Assembly (NCBI GenBank): GCA_949316235.1
Contig: OX438741.1
Location: forward strand, 18,663,124-18,727,123
Origin: Oegoconia quadripuncta
Lineage: Eukaryota; Arthropoda; Insecta; Lepidoptera; Autostichidae
DNA length: 64,000 nt
Direction of reading: 5' to 3'
This document shows, in pieces, positions 43,646-55,259 of the stretch. The position numbers were made by a program, and so were the translations under genes. Numbering within the stretch: the first letter of the stretch is position 1; every line of letters begins with the position of its first letter. The notes under the pieces are model-generated. The model made no database searches, had not been told where the DNA came from, and saw nothing but the letters and a program-made list of their open reading frames with translations.

Positions 43646-44672
43646 AAGGGTGCGTTTCCACCAGGATGTGGAGGTAGCTGAGCGGCGCGAGGAAGCGTAC
43701 GGAAGCCGTGACACGAGGTGAGTGTTTCCACCTGAAATGAGCGAGTTATAGCCCAGGGAAAATACGGTTTGACCTCGGAAAAACGAAAAACCGCGATTTT
43801 CTTGAAACATTTAATGCAGTGTTGTAAATGTAGTAACAATTGCTAAAAATTTTGCATTTCTAAGAAACGCAAGTACTAAGTAACTAAATAGGATAAAGTT
43901 GAAAAATGTGTTTCTTTAAAAAAAATGTAAATCTTTAAATTCAAAACATTTAGGGAAATTATCGTTACAAAACATTAGTTCTAATTTTTATTTCTTAAGC
44001 AATGCAGCTCAATAACATTTTCAGGTAAAACACATGCATGCCTAACTATAACATGCTTAGTTTTTTATCCATCAATAAGTTATCTGTGTTTAACAGAAGT
44101 CTACCTAATTAAATATCAGTTAGTATTTATTGTTAATTAAGATACAAATAAAAAATTGGGATTTCTGGAAAAATCGCTCGTTTCTTTTAGGCGTAGTTAT
44201 TAAAAATTTAGTTATTCTGAATTATGTCTAGCTAAGCTAATTTTTTACCGTATTTTCTCTAGGCTAGTAGCTGATCTGTGCGAGGATGAGTAGCGACGCT
44301 GTGAAACTGTGTGCAGATGAGCGGTGCGAGGATATGTAGCTGGCTCTTCAGATTTCTAGCTCATATCAATCCCAAGCACACATCCCTCTCACACATTCCT
44401 CGTACACATACCTCGCACACATCCCTCGCACACATTCCTCGCACACTTCCCTCGCACACATCCCTCGCACACACACCTCGCACGCATTCCTAGCACACAT
44501 TCCTCGCGCACATCCCTCAATTGTTTTGTACATACAAAAACGTCGCTCCACTAAACCGTTTCCACAGGAGCTGCGCTGAGCGAGGTTAGGTAAATGAAGC
44601 GAAGCTATTGGTTCTTAGCAAACAGATCCCTCGCTACGCATCCTCGCACATCTCTGGTAGAAATGCAGCCTA
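43646..44672. mobile_element. MITE-like element with ends GGGTGCGTTTCCACCAG
   Basis: Left end AGGGTGCGTTTCCACCAG and inverted right end CTGGTAGAAATGCAGCCT, 15 of 18 matching. AGGAT is directly repeated at 43641-43645 and 44673-44677, a possible 5-bp target duplication. The interior has GCGAGG-rich subterminal parts, an AT-rich centre and a 13-bp minisatellite. No transposase. Confidence 0.6.
44378..44515. repeat. 13-bp minisatellite
   Basis: About ten units of CACACATCCCTCG/CACACATTCCTCG. The word matches the element's own CCTCGCACATC subterminal sequence, so it grew by expansion of the element end. Confidence 0.8.
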
Positions 44673-44694
44673 AGGATCAAACAAACAAACGAAC

Positions 44695-44800
44695 AAAATA
44701 TTCTCTATTGCAAAACAATAAGAAAGATAACTCAAATTAAATAAAAAAAAAGGGGATAGTACAATTTGACGGCCTCATCACTCTCAAGGATCGTGGCGTT
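44695..44800 (-). repeat. LINE 3' tail
   Basis: TATTCTCTATTGCAAAACAA then ACAATTTGACGGCCTCATCA, a diverged relative of the tails at 20195 and 45545. Confidence 0.5.
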
Positions 44801-45228
44801 ATGATTTATGTTTAAACTTGACATTGAGATAGTTATTCAACGCTGCATCAGTCATCAAGTGACTAACGAGTTGTTTAGGTATATCTCATGGCGGTTTACG
44901 GCTCTCAAGGTGTGACAAATCAGCAATTAATATCTGACATCCTTGATAGTGATTTTATGTAAGGCAAAGGTATAATTAAGTTATTAACTGAAAACATTGT
45001 AATTTTATGGTTTAGTGTATTTCATTTAGCTCGTCCTTCCTTAGTTATAATTATAACCTTATTCATTTTACTAAACAATGTGAAGTGCTAGTAGCGAAGT
45101 CACATTGATTGTTACCATGCTTAACTAAATTTGCTTAACTAAAACGAATATGGAATACTTCTCTGTAAATTATATCATCACTACCAGCCCATATCTACCA
45201 CTGCGAGATATAGGTCATAAAATTATAT
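44800..45228. other. Intergenic DNA
   Basis: No gene. A scrap at about 45187-45220 (CCCATATCTACCACTGCGAG) resembles the end of SINE family 3. Confidence 0.35.
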
Positions 45229-45536
45229 AACCGCCTCCGTGGCTCGTTCTAAACAACATAGGGTTTACGAATCGGAGATCGCAGGTTCGATCCCCAGCGG
45301 GGTACATGTTTAGTACTCGGTTTGGTTGGTGGTAGGGCATTTTAAATGTACCTTATCTAAATCTGCCGCCGAACAGCAATGTTAATATTGTTGTGTTCCG
45401 GTTGTCAGAGATAAGATAGCCAGTCCCCCAAGTAAGGTAGGGTTTCCGGGTCAGTACGCTTCCACCTTCGGCCTCATCTTCACTTAACATCATGTGTGAT
45501 TGAGGTCAAGTGATAAGCTGTTGTGCATAAAAAAAA
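45229..45536 (+). repeat. SINE family 2, full length
   Basis: Complete head (CCGCCTCCGTGGCTCGTTC, B box CAGGTTCGATCCCC), body, tail and A run. Confidence 0.85.
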
Positions 45537-45544
45537 TGTGGATT

Positions 45545-45690
45545 ATGGATACAATACAATACAAATACACTTTATTGCACAAAAGGAGAATATACATTTT
45601 ACAAAGCACAATACCGAAAAGAGTACAATTTGGCGGCCTTATCAGTAATCTCTTCCAGGCAACCTTAGGGTGTAGGAGTATAACTTTATA
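45545..45690 (-). repeat. LINE 3' tail (TACAATACAA type)
   Basis: TACAATACAATACAAATACA, CACTTTATTGCACAA, then GTACAATTTGGCGGCCTTAT; same family as 20195-20360. Confidence 0.65.
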
Positions 45691-45699
45691 GAATTACGA

Positions 45700-46857
45700 A
45701 ATATATTTACGAAATAAGACAATGTCGAGATCGCCATCTTGCGGCTTGGTACCTAGGATCCAGGTAGTGTTGCTTCGCCGGACGGCGAGCTTCGAAAGAT
45801 GAAAGAAATTAAAAATGTTAAAATTGTCAACTAACAACGAATACAATAATGCAAGAGTCAACCTTAAGTATACTAACATACAGGTTTTCCCAAAGGACGT
45901 ATTACTAAATGAATTCATTATATAACAACCGTTTGTTACACTTCACTATTGCGCAAACTGTACTCAACGTTCCGTGTGTACCACGCCTTACATCGTTTAA
46001 CAATTAACTCTAGGTGTGTCGTGGACGCTTAAATTTCAAAAATACCGACCGAGGTAGCTTGATTCGATTTAAAACTTAATTGCCAAACGCTGTACCTACA
46101 TCGGTGATGATTAAATGTAATAATATTTATACATAAATACATATACGACACGACTTTTTTTTTATGCCCAACGACTTAGCACTTGACTTCAATCACAAAT
46201 CAAATCAAGTCAAAAATATTTTATTTTGTAAGTAATAAAAATAACATTTGAAATCGTCATGACAGTTATCGCTTATTCACTTAGGCAGCCTCCCCAGAGA
46301 AGAACATCGATGGAACAAGTTATCTATGTAACTTGTGAACAAATGCGTTAAAGAAATAAGACATCGCAGTATCCAGCTGTCGGTAAAACATCACCGATGT
46401 AACAATATCCATAGAATCGAGTTTCGCGTACAAGAAGTCCTTTAGAAGTTGTTTATTTTGCTCGAATATTCATATTAATTTGGTTCACAATCGGCCCGGT
46501 AGTTTCCTAAATCTTTGAAATTACTCGTTCGTTCACCATCCGTCAAAACACAATGGTCTAAACGGTCATAACCGTTACTACTAACTCATTACTACTCTTT
46601 CATAAGAATATTACAGTAGGTAGTTTTAATTGCTTTAGTCGTAGGCAAGGCACGTGAACATATTTTAGCCGTAGAGGTGTGGATGGAAAGTGATAGCGAT
46701 AACGAAATGAAAGTGAAGCGATAACGATTTGAAATGGTGCAAGACGGACCATTGTGGTAACGCTGAGGAAGTCGTGGCCTCAAAACAGATACAGCACAGG
46801 GTGCTACTTAAGTGATCTTGAAAACTAAACGTCTATATTGTAATAATTATTATATCA
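45700..46857. other. Intergenic DNA with repeat scraps
   Basis: No gene. A SINE family 2 tail scrap lies at about 46157-46197 (reversed). At 46198-46320 (-) lies a LINE tail (AAATCAAATCAAGTCAAAAA to CCCCAGAGAAGAACATCG) of the 51132 family. Confidence 0.5.
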
Positions 46858-47207
46858 GGTCTTTACCTATGAAATTGGAAATAAATTTTTTTCTTCGTTA
46901 ATCATATGTACCAACTCCTACGATTCTACAGCTATTTCCAAATTTGTTTCTTATTTGGAAAATAGATTATATTAAACACATCATAAAAAAAACTTGAACA
47001 CAGCTCTTTTCATGAGCTTCCCATATTATTTGTTAGATTCTTTAAACTTTTAAAAATGAACGCTACCTATATTTAACGTAATTTTATCCGATGATACACA
47101 CAAAGTTTAGCTAAATTTGGATTTGCCGTTCCCAAAAATGTTTGTATGGAGAAAACAGTCTTAATGAAATTCTTCATACAAAACGCCAATTTCATAGGTT
47201 AGGAACC
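46858..47207. mobile_element. MITE, family M2, copy 2
   Basis: 350 bp, ends GGTCTTTACCTATGAAATT and CAATTTCATAGGTTAGGAACC. It is the opposite orientation of the 14358 copy and shares its interior (AAATTTGGATTTGCCGTTCC). Confidence 0.65.
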
Positions 47208-47512
47208 TGAAATTAGTTTGGTCAGCAGCACGTCTTGATCGCTGTAAAAATATGGTTTATATTTATATTTGGTTTATATTTATTTCCTTAATTATCTACC
47301 TAATTAAGTAATGATAGACACCATACAAGGGGAAATATAACAGTAACTGAATTCGCAACAATCCTATACAAAATATAACCTTGTGTATACGTAGGGAATG
47401 AAATATATTTTCTCACCAAATCTACTTTAAAAGTAATAGTTTAATACATAGTTTACCTGAGTTAAATATTTACTTGATTGGTGTCGACTATCTTTTCGTG
47501 GTCTAAGTTATC

Positions 47513-47640
47513 TTATGGCATACGTTAAGTTATCTCGTGGCATACGTTATTTCGTGGCATACGTTAAGTTATCCCGTGGCATATGCTAAGTTATCTCGTG
47601 GTATACGTTAAGTTCTCTCGTGGGTTAAGTTAAGTTATCG
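47513..47640. repeat. 22-bp tandem repeat
   Basis: About six imperfect units of TATCTCGTGGCATACGTTAAGT, one shortened by about 7 bp. AT-rich with a conserved CGTGG core. Confidence 0.8.
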
Positions 47641-47899
47641 AATTTTATCGTATTTTTTTTGATTGAGTCTGATTTTATAAAACTAAAAGCTTAAAATTGT
47701 GGTTTCAGGCGCTACCATATATGAATTTAAAAACCATGCTGTATAACGTTAGCGTTTAGGGTCACAAACAGTAACGCCATTAACACTCAAGTGACGTTTA
47801 ACATCACACGAACCCATTTTGAGTGTTCTATACCTACTACTAAATAAATTTTCTTTGATTTTTTTGCCTATAGCGTCTATTTCAAAAATTGATATTTAT

Positions 47900-48110
47900 T
47901 CATGTAGAGGTGCGTCGGTGGCTCATCCGAATTTGGGAGGTCCGGGTTCGATTCCCAGGCAGGCCATGTACCATATATTTAATTACTTATGAGCATTTAT
48001 CCGACTGCTCTTAAACGGTGAAGGAAATCTTCGTGAGGAAATCTGCATGCCTGCGAAATAAAAATTCTACGGCATGTGAAGTCCCCAACCCGCGTTTTTC
48101 AAATTAATTG
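47900..48110 (+). repeat. SINE family 3 (tRNA-like head)
   Basis: Head GTGCGTCGGTGGCTCATCC with B box CCGGGTTCGATTCCCAGGC, then ATTTATCCGACTGCTCTTAA and CTGCATGCCTGCGAAATAAA. A 5S-derived SINE follows 18 bp later. Confidence 0.7.
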
Positions 48111-48127
48111 ACTTATTGTTCGAAGCA

Positions 48128-48320
48128 AAAGGCTATTACTGAAGTTAAGCAATGTCTGGGGCGATCAATCTTTGGATAGGTGACCACTAGTGGCATTTTA
48201 ATAGGAGTGTTTCCATGCTTCGGAGGGCACAGTCAGTCTTGGTTGTTTTCAATAGTAAGCAGTCATTAAGTCAGTCAAGTCGGTGTTCTACGAGAACGGC
48301 TTAAACACTGTCAGGTGGCT
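48128..48320 (+). repeat. 5S-rRNA-derived SINE (copy 2)
   Basis: ACTGAAGTTAAGCAATGTCT, then GATCAATCTTTGGATAGGTG and ACC, following the 5S internal promoter; then a non-5S body (CTTCGGAGGGCACAGTCAG, GGTGTTCTACGAGAACGGCT). The 5' third of 5S is missing. Plus strand; pairs with the copy at 25547-25690. Confidence 0.7.
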
Positions 48321-48509
48321 CCAAATGTTATTAAATTTAATAAAAGTGCTGGATATCTTTTAAATACTGTGTTATTTATTTTTACTTACTATGTACCATC
48401 TCTCGAATTGTAACCCTTATAAATTTATCTGTCTTGTCTCCACATGTATTATTATTTCACATATATCCACTTATGTGGAGAGTAAATAAATAAATATTGT
48501 ATTGTATTT

Positions 48510-48625
48510 GGCGGGAGACTTAGATAAGATGGTGGTTGCTGGCCAGGCGGACATTTTGTCATACCACCAACCAAATCGAGTACTATACACCTACTCCGCT
48601 GAGAATCGAGGCCGCACCACCTATT
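48510..48625 (-). repeat. SINE family 2 fragment (head side)
   Basis: Minus-strand piece from GGCGGGAGACTTAGATAAG through ACCACCAACCAAATCGAG to a decayed B box. Confidence 0.65.
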
Positions 48626-48724
48626 TGTAAACTTTATGTTCTTTATATTAAGCCTCGAAATTGTTGAGACATCTAGTATATCGAGTGATGACGATGAGAG
48701 AATTATAGAAAACAATTTAATACA

Positions 48725-48860
48725 ACATTTACAGATAGATAGATAGATAAATAAAAAGTTTATTGCATAAACTGGCACACATACAAGAGAGAAACATAAA
48801 TACTACATTAACAAATAAGAAACAAACATTCATGAAAACAACAGGAGACATACAATTTTT
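48725..48860 (-). repeat. LINE 3' tail
   Basis: GATAGATAGATAAATAAAAAG then TTTATTGCATAAACTGGCAC, a reversed tail with a GATA microsatellite. Confidence 0.45.
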
Positions 48861-49130
48861 AACAAATACAAACAGATGTGAACAAATATACCATAACAAT
48901 TAAAATTTTCCCAATACCTTCAAGACTTCTGCCGATTCATTATATGTGGGCATGTGTGCAACAGGCATGCAACAAGGTCATAGCTCAGTGCATTAAAAAT
49001 GTTCAATGAACGAGCAAGCACTGATTTTCATCTATCACCCAGGAGGCGCGCGGGAGCAAGCATAAAAATTAAAAAAAGAAAAGAAAACTAAGAATGGAAG
49101 TATGCAAATGGACGATGTGTAGTGTAGTGG

Positions 49131-49195
49131 CACAGATTACTAATAAGTTACTAAAGTAAGTAGTGGTTACTTTAGTAAGTTATTAGTAATCTGTG
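49131..49195. repeat. Perfect 29-bp hairpin
   Basis: 49131-49159 (CACAGATTACTAATAAGTTA...) and 49167-49195 are exact reverse complements with a 7-nt loop (GTAGTGG). AT-rich stem, no known family. Confidence 0.85.
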
Positions 49196-49370
49196 GTAGT
49201 GGTAAGAATAGATCTGAGTAAATACATCTATTTGTCGTAATGCTTCTGTGTTACTTGAGGAAAACTTGGATATACATAAGCACATGGAGGTGTGTAATGT
49301 TTTTCACATGGATTTTTACAGTTTAATTTTTATGATATGGTTGTTGGATTTTGTTATATTTGTTATATGA

Positions 49371-49545
49371 TTGCCGCCAAGCAGCAATGTTAATAGCATT
49401 GTTGTGTTCCGGTTGTCAGAGATAAGATAGCCAGTTCCCCAAATGTGTTGGCGTTTCCGGGTCAGTACGCTTCCACCTTCGGCCTCATCTTCACTTAACA
49501 TCAGGTGTGATTGAGGTCAAGTAAAAACCCGTCGTGCATAAAAAA
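49371..49545 (+). repeat. SINE family 2 (3' half)
   Basis: From GCCGCCAAGCAGCAATGTT through a well preserved body and tail to GTGCATAAAAAATTAAA. Confidence 0.8.
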
Positions 49546-50049
49546 TTAAATATTTTTCTTTACATCCATCATATCATCATGTGCTAGATAAGTTTGAGTT
49601 AAACTTAAGTACCAAATTACCTTTAGACTTTCTCCTACATATATCTATAAATATAGTCATGCTACCTTACTTGTGTTGCGGACTAATAGTCGACGACACG
49701 ACTACGGTAACACTATCTCTGCAAGTTGGTCTACCAGATATTTGAAAGCAGCGAAGCCTGCTTTTACTGGATTTACAACGGTCTCATCCCTCCAAGCTCA
49801 TACATGTCTCAATAATGTCAAAACTTAATCACTTCATCCTGACTTTCGTTTTGAAACTGGATATATACTTAGCATATTTTTCTATGCATTTACTAATGAG
49901 TTATGTGACGTAGAATGCAAGCAATGCTCTGTGGAAAACTCGAGATTTTATAGAGCTGTTAATACACCTTACTGCAATATTTGTAAATTCACAATCACAT
50001 CACAATGGACATTTGCTATATAAGAATATCGTTTGTAATAATGGCTCCA

Positions 50050-50285
50050 ATCGTAGTTGCTCACTATAGGCCTTATAAGAAAGCTCAACGGGCGGAAACT
50101 CAGCGTCTCAATACGAGATTGAATCAGGATTGACGAAAATTCATCGAGTAGGCAGAGCATATAGGCCGAAGAACTGACGGTCAATGGGGATATTAAACTT
50201 CTAGACTGGAGACCACGCACCGACGAGAGCAGCGTTGGTCAACGAGGACGGACGATGACGAGGTCACGAGAGTCAAGGGAAATAT
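50050..50285 (+). mobile_element. RTE-like LINE fragment, decayed
   Basis: With frame changes, the plus strand gives RRTDGQWG, then LDWRPRTDESSVGQRGRT. This corresponds to the RRTDGRWG...LEWRPRTG..SVGRP order in RTE polymerase C-termini. It belongs to the family of the 18785-19265 fragment. Stops in all frames. Confidence 0.5.
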
Positions 50286-51131
50286 ATATAATTCAATAGC
50301 TGACATGATGAGCTCTCGCCAGAATCCGCAAAACTCTTCCATAAAGTGCTGTTACCAAATAAAACACCAAAAACGGAGATGAAGAAAACATGCCAGTTAT
50401 TGAAATAATTAAATTAAAATAGTTTGGTACATTTTTTGTCGAATCGATTAGATTGATTGTCACATTCAAGTCAAGATCAGAATCTATAATATAAGATTTT
50501 TTTTTTGTAGACTGGAATTCGCTGATAGTCACTTGACTATTTCAGCTTAACCTGCAATGCCCAATTTCTTTTTATTATACCCTGCGAGACCCAATTTAAT
50601 TAACCCTGACTGCATCCAACAGGACAGAATAGGTAGTTGCAACGGACGCCTAAGGGTGCCCACGCAGGGCTCGAACCTCGGCTTAGGGCATTGCATGGGG
50701 GAATTTAGAGACTTGATTACCATCGCTTCGTAATGTGTATAGAGAGAAGAAACGACGCAAGAAATTCTGTAAATTGATATGGGACAAGTTCCTGCAATAA
50801 AGATTAATATTTTATTTGGTGTTTTAACAACTTTATGTGTTTACAGACATCGTTTCAACGTACGCAATTTTCCTATTGTGACTGTTGCACCGTGGGAATC
50901 GGTGGCATATACTGTGATAATAGTTATGCGTTAGTACGTCCGCCGCTCCCTGCATACTAAACACTACGTTTACGTGTCACCTCGTAGACACTAACGTGCT
51001 TGACTTGTGCAAGGATTTTGAATAAGGGCTAGTTGTTTTGACGTCTGTTAAGAAGTTATGAAGGTGCATCGAGTCCAGTTGCGCCTTTATATGAATGCAC
51101 TTTAGATTATACTATATATTTTTGTTCTGCA

Positions 51132-51519
51132 GAAGCGAGCGGTTCGTGCGATCTACAAGTTAGGCTCCCGAGTATCTCTGAAGAATAAATGTCACGAAAA
51201 CGATATATTAACTTTGGCATCGCAATATATTTACGAAAACTTAATGTACGTAAGAAAGAAACTGCATTTGTTTAGGCAAAACTGTGAAATACACAATGTT
51301 AATACAAGATATAAAAATAAACTTACTGTCCATAGCAGTCGCTTACACAAAGTCACTAAGTCATTCAAGGGACAATGTATACGCTTTTACAATAAGGTTC
51401 TGGTACACATTCAAAATTTGCCTTTAAATAAATTTAAAACAACCATTAAACGGAAAGTATGTGCCAAAGGCTATTATAAAATTTCTGACTATCTGGATGA
51501 TAAGAATGCGTGGACATGA
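51132..51519 (+). mobile_element. CR1/Jockey-like LINE, reverse transcriptase C-terminal part
   Basis: An open frame from about 51133 (KRAVRAIYKLGSRVSL) to TGA at 51517-51519. It includes ILTLASQYIYENLMYVRKKL and KGQCIRFYNKVLVHIQNLP, matching the C-terminal part of Jockey/CR1-type polymerases (KRAVR.I......L.SLYI...L.YV). A 3' tail continues to about 51760, with CTCGTTCTTCTCTGGGGAGA and a TTTGATTTGA end. Truncated at the 5' end. Confidence 0.75.
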
Positions 51520-51762
51520 ACCGCATCCAGTACATTTTATTCTAATTTTTCTTTATCGAATCCTGAATTTTACAATTATTTAAAATTGTATTTGTATTGA
51601 CTTATTTAAAAAGAACAACCCCTGAGTTTCTTGCTCGTTCTTCTCTGGGGAGACTGCCTAGTGAATGAGCGATAACTGTATGTCATGACGATTTCTAATG
51701 TTATTCTTATAACTTACGAAATAAATCATTTTTGATTTAATTTTATTTGTTTTGATTTGATT
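51520..51762 (+). repeat. 3' untranslated tail of the LINE at 51132
   Basis: Carries GAGTTTCTTGCTCGTTCTTC and ends ATTTGTTTTGATTTGATTA. It identifies the tails at 13785, 46198 and 57105 as the same family. Confidence 0.7.
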
Positions 51763-51764
51763 AT

Positions 51765-51814
51765 ATAGCAAGAAAATGTTGACATATGTATATAGGTCAA
51801 CATTTTCTTGCTAT
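51765..51814. repeat. Perfect 19-bp hairpin
   Basis: ATAGCAAGAAAATGTTGAC at 51765-51783 is the exact inverse of 51796-51814; 12-nt loop. Directly follows the LINE tail. Confidence 0.85.
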
Positions 51815-51867
51815 TTACGCAATTTATCAAAATAACTTTTAGCATCTAAAATACAAGGTGAAATTAT

Positions 51868-52070
51868 TTATACAGGGTGAAATTTAATTCGTGGAATTCC
51901 TGTTGACTGGTGACTCCACTCCTGATTACGAAAAACTCTCCACTAGAAACCATAGCCGAATTCAGCCGAAAATTGTTGAAATGCCATACTAAAGGTGGTT
52001 TAACCTCTCTGTCGCCCGTTCCCACGCAAAAATTCTCAAAAAGGGTCAAGTATCTCGGCGCGCCTGTCAT
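51868..52070 (-). repeat. Dispersed repeat with end TATACAGGGTGAAA (copy 3)
   Basis: Begins TACAGGGTGAAATTTAATTC and runs through GACTCCACTCCTGATTACG to AAATGCCATACTAAAGGTGG, then about 60 bp more unique to this copy. Confidence 0.6.
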
Positions 52071-53136
52071 ATTTGCAAAAATACCTGCGGTGTTAAAAAC
52101 GTTTATAGATACTCTTCTACTGGGTGTATTTGTAATCTGTGAAAAGCATTAGCTACGGGAATATATTATCTATGGGTATAATGAATGAACACTACTACAG
52201 CTATAATACAAAAAATCAGAAAAATGTTACGAGTTGTAAATCTTGTAAATCTAAAGTTGTAATCCCTATATCCACAGTATAATTGGTATTTTTACGGAAA
52301 GTACAGTCCCACTCAAAGAGAAAAAAAACATTTTCGCAAAGACAGACTAAATATCATAGCTAACATAACATGGCGCATATTTTTTAATAGAGAACAAGTT
52401 CAAACACAGTCCAAAGGAATTGGAACTCTATAATCATTACAATTGAGAGTTGAAAGTCGGGTGTCCGTGGGCACCGATCGGTGTCCGCGAGTGTTGTCGG
52501 TATAAAAATTTTTTGGCACGTTCGGTGCCCGCGTCCGTCTAAAGGTTAAGAATGTTCTTTTTTGTTGTATGTCGAAAATTTCGCTTTCCTCATTGGCCAA
52601 CTATGTATGCACAACTAGGTGTGCCATCCCAGATACGTGTTCCTAACGACACAACTGGGCACAACTAAGCACAACTAATTTACTACAATGTACTACAACC
52701 CTGGGTTGGGAAGGAACTATTCCTTGTAACACAACTGTACAGAGGGGAAATAGGAAATGAACCTTCCCGACCCGGGGTCCACCTGACAAAGTACTGTGCC
52801 TAAACGGATTACCCCTGATCTCAGCCCCTGTTTCAACTTAGTTCACAAACCGTTACAAACACGTTATTTAATTAACAGTTATATAACAATAAAAGCGACA
52901 CTCGCTATGCGCACGAGTGCACTTAAATCTAGTTACAGAGGTAATCCTCGAAGGTTAACAATGATCTATCGTGTCATTTATTTATAGTATTAAGAGGGTT
53001 TAATCAAGTAACGGTGCCCTCATTGGGTAAATTAAAATTTCTTTTTACCCGACAGCTCCAAACAGAGGGATTTTTATGTAACCTCCTGTAGCCTAAATGG
53101 CTCGACCAATTTTGAAGTATTAGGTTGCGACGGGTG
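52071..53136. other. Intergenic DNA
   Basis: No gene. About 52440-52540 is locally GC-rich, with CGGGTGTCCGTGGGCACCG and CGTTCGGTGCCCGCGTCCG. Confidence 0.35.
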
Positions 53137-53439
53137 GTTTTTTTTTATCCACAACGGGTTTGCACTTGACCTCAATCACATCTGATGGTAAATGAAGATA
53201 AGGTCGAAGGTAGAAGCGTACTGACACGGAAACCCCATCTTATTTGGGGGACTGGCTATCTTTTCTCTGACAACAGGAACACAACAATGCTATTAACATT
53301 GCTGTTTGGCTAACATGGTGGTAGCTAGCCAGGCGGACATTTAATATGCCCTACCACCAACCAAACCGAGTACTAAATATGTACCCCGCTGGGGATTGAA
53401 ACCCGCGACCTCCGAAACGTAAACCCAATGTTGTTTATG
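53137..53439 (-). repeat. SINE family 2, near full length
   Basis: Minus-strand copy from a T run through tail, body and B box (GGGGATTGAAACCCGCGACC) to AACCCAATGTTGTTTATGG; the outermost head is lost. Confidence 0.85.
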
Positions 53440-54061
53440 GATGGAATGGGATTCCGGCGGAAGATGAGGTGATGAGGTGAGATACGGTCGTGGTATCCAC
53501 ACCTATTGGTCCAGCAGACTAGCACAGGAGAGGTCAGTAAACGTCCCCGGAATAAGTTGAAGTTTACGGTTTATTAAACAAACACACGTTTCACGAATTA
53601 CTATAATAAATACAGTTATATGATGGAAAAAGTTAAGTATCAAGCAAAGGGACATGTGCTCCTCATAGCAGTACCGAAAAACGACTCCCTTCTGTTTTAG
53701 AAACAATTTAGAATACCGAATTTTGAATAAAATTCCAAAAAAGTAAACACCAAATATCATCGAAAAGACGAAGAGGTCGAGGTTGAACACCTCGTCGTTC
53801 GATTCGTCTCGATCCCTAGCGTGTCATAGGATACATTTTATAGTAAAAAATCCAACATGGCGCCTGCGAAATACAGAATAGAGGTAACATAGAAATCTAT
53901 ATACATACAAAACATAACCCTCCTTTTTGGGGCTGTCGGGTAAAATGAAAACTTAATCAAATCAAAATCAAATGAAGGCGCCACTGGACGGAATAAACCC
54001 TATTAAACCCCGACTTAAAACTACGGGTGTTATAATATGACGGTCATCTTTGTCTGGATGT
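53440..54061. other. Intergenic DNA
   Basis: No gene recognised; open frames here lack similarity to any family I know. Confidence 0.35.
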
Positions 54062-54604
54062 ATTTCAACAGGATTACTAATATTTGGGCAAAAAACGTTT
54101 CCCAAAGTATCACATGCCTAAGTATGTTTCCCAAATTTTCATTTTGCAAAACAACTTTTCGCAATTTTACAGTTATTTTCGGCAATTTATTGTTTAATAA
54201 ATAATTACATGGCAATGTTTCATTTTACCAAGTATTATGTGGTCAAATAATCAATTCTGTTGGGGTCACAGTTCTAACTTAACCTAACCCACTTTTCTAG
54301 CAGTTCTAATCTTGCCTGCGTAACCTATATGAAATTAATTTTAGACTTTTCATATTTTTACAATTTAGCACCCATATTAAAATGAAAATTTGAACGAACT
54401 TATTTTTGGAATACATTTTTTTTACAAAATAAAGCATTTGCTTATCTAATGTATACTTGACTTAATAAAACTTGAGCAAGTAAAAAGTTGCCAAATTAAT
54501 ATTTGACCAAGTGATTATGCGTAATATAGATTTGCTAAAGATTCTTTCGGGAAGTAAAATTTCACGAAAATTATTTTACCAAACGGAAGGATACCATTTC
54601 AACA
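54062..54604. mobile_element. MITE with 9-bp target duplication (copy 2)
   Basis: Element 54071 (GGATTACTAATATTTGGGC) to 54595 (GGAAGGATACC), 525 bp. Flanked by ATTTCAACA at 54062-54070 and 54596-54604. Same orientation and ends as copy 1 at 1473-2060, with internal deletions and about as many TTTGGGAA/TTGCCAAA words. Confidence 0.7.
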
Positions 54605-54832
54605 ATACGTGGTCCGATTTGACGCGCTCAATTCGGCCCACTTTTGATTAAGTCACTATCAACTTGTTTGAATAACAATAAGCTAGTGACATCAATGAAA
54701 ACTAACCATAATCGTGATGTAGAGTTGTACTGAGATTTTATCTATGTTAAACGGTAACGAATAATAAAAATAAGAAGTAGGAAGGTAGGTCGGCTTCTTC
54801 ACAAAAAAATCAACTGCGAAAACAATCGTATA

Positions 54833-55258
54833 AACCGCTTCCGTGGCTCAATGTAAACAACATTGGGTTTACGATTCGGAGGTCGCGGGTTCGATCCCCA
54901 ACCGGGTACATGTTTAAGTACTCGGTTTGATTGGTGGTAGGGCATTTTAAATGTTCGCCTGGATAGCTACCACCAACTTATCTCAATCTGCCGCCAAACA
55001 GCAATGTTGTGTTCCGGTTGTCAGAGATAAAAAACACTTCATTGTACTACACCAATACTGACTGAACCGATTTTGATCAACCATGGCTAAGAACCTTTAA
55101 TCAAACTTCTTCAATCAGACCATGTATTATTGAGATACATCCGGACAAAGACTTGAAATACACACAACTCCGTCAAAATTCTCCATAATGTGCTGGGGTT
55201 TTTTCCGGGTCAGTACGCTTCCACCTTCGACCTCATCTTCACTTAACATCAGGTGTGA
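54833..55258 (+). repeat. SINE family 2, interrupted by another repeat
   Basis: Head and first half at 54833-55031, 3' part at about 55193-55258. The foreign 55032-55190 segment is the reverse of the repeat found near 57625-57720 (TTGAGATACATCCGGACAAAG), so it is a nested insertion or a template switch. Confidence 0.8.
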
Positions 55259-55259
55259 A

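Noticed and set aside
44366..44551. Cys-rich ORF (CVRGMCAREVCEECV)
   Set aside because: Translation of a 13-bp minisatellite, not a defensin- or metallothionein-like gene.
47513..47640. CRISPR-like array
   Set aside because: Units are contiguous without unique spacers; the context is eukaryotic.
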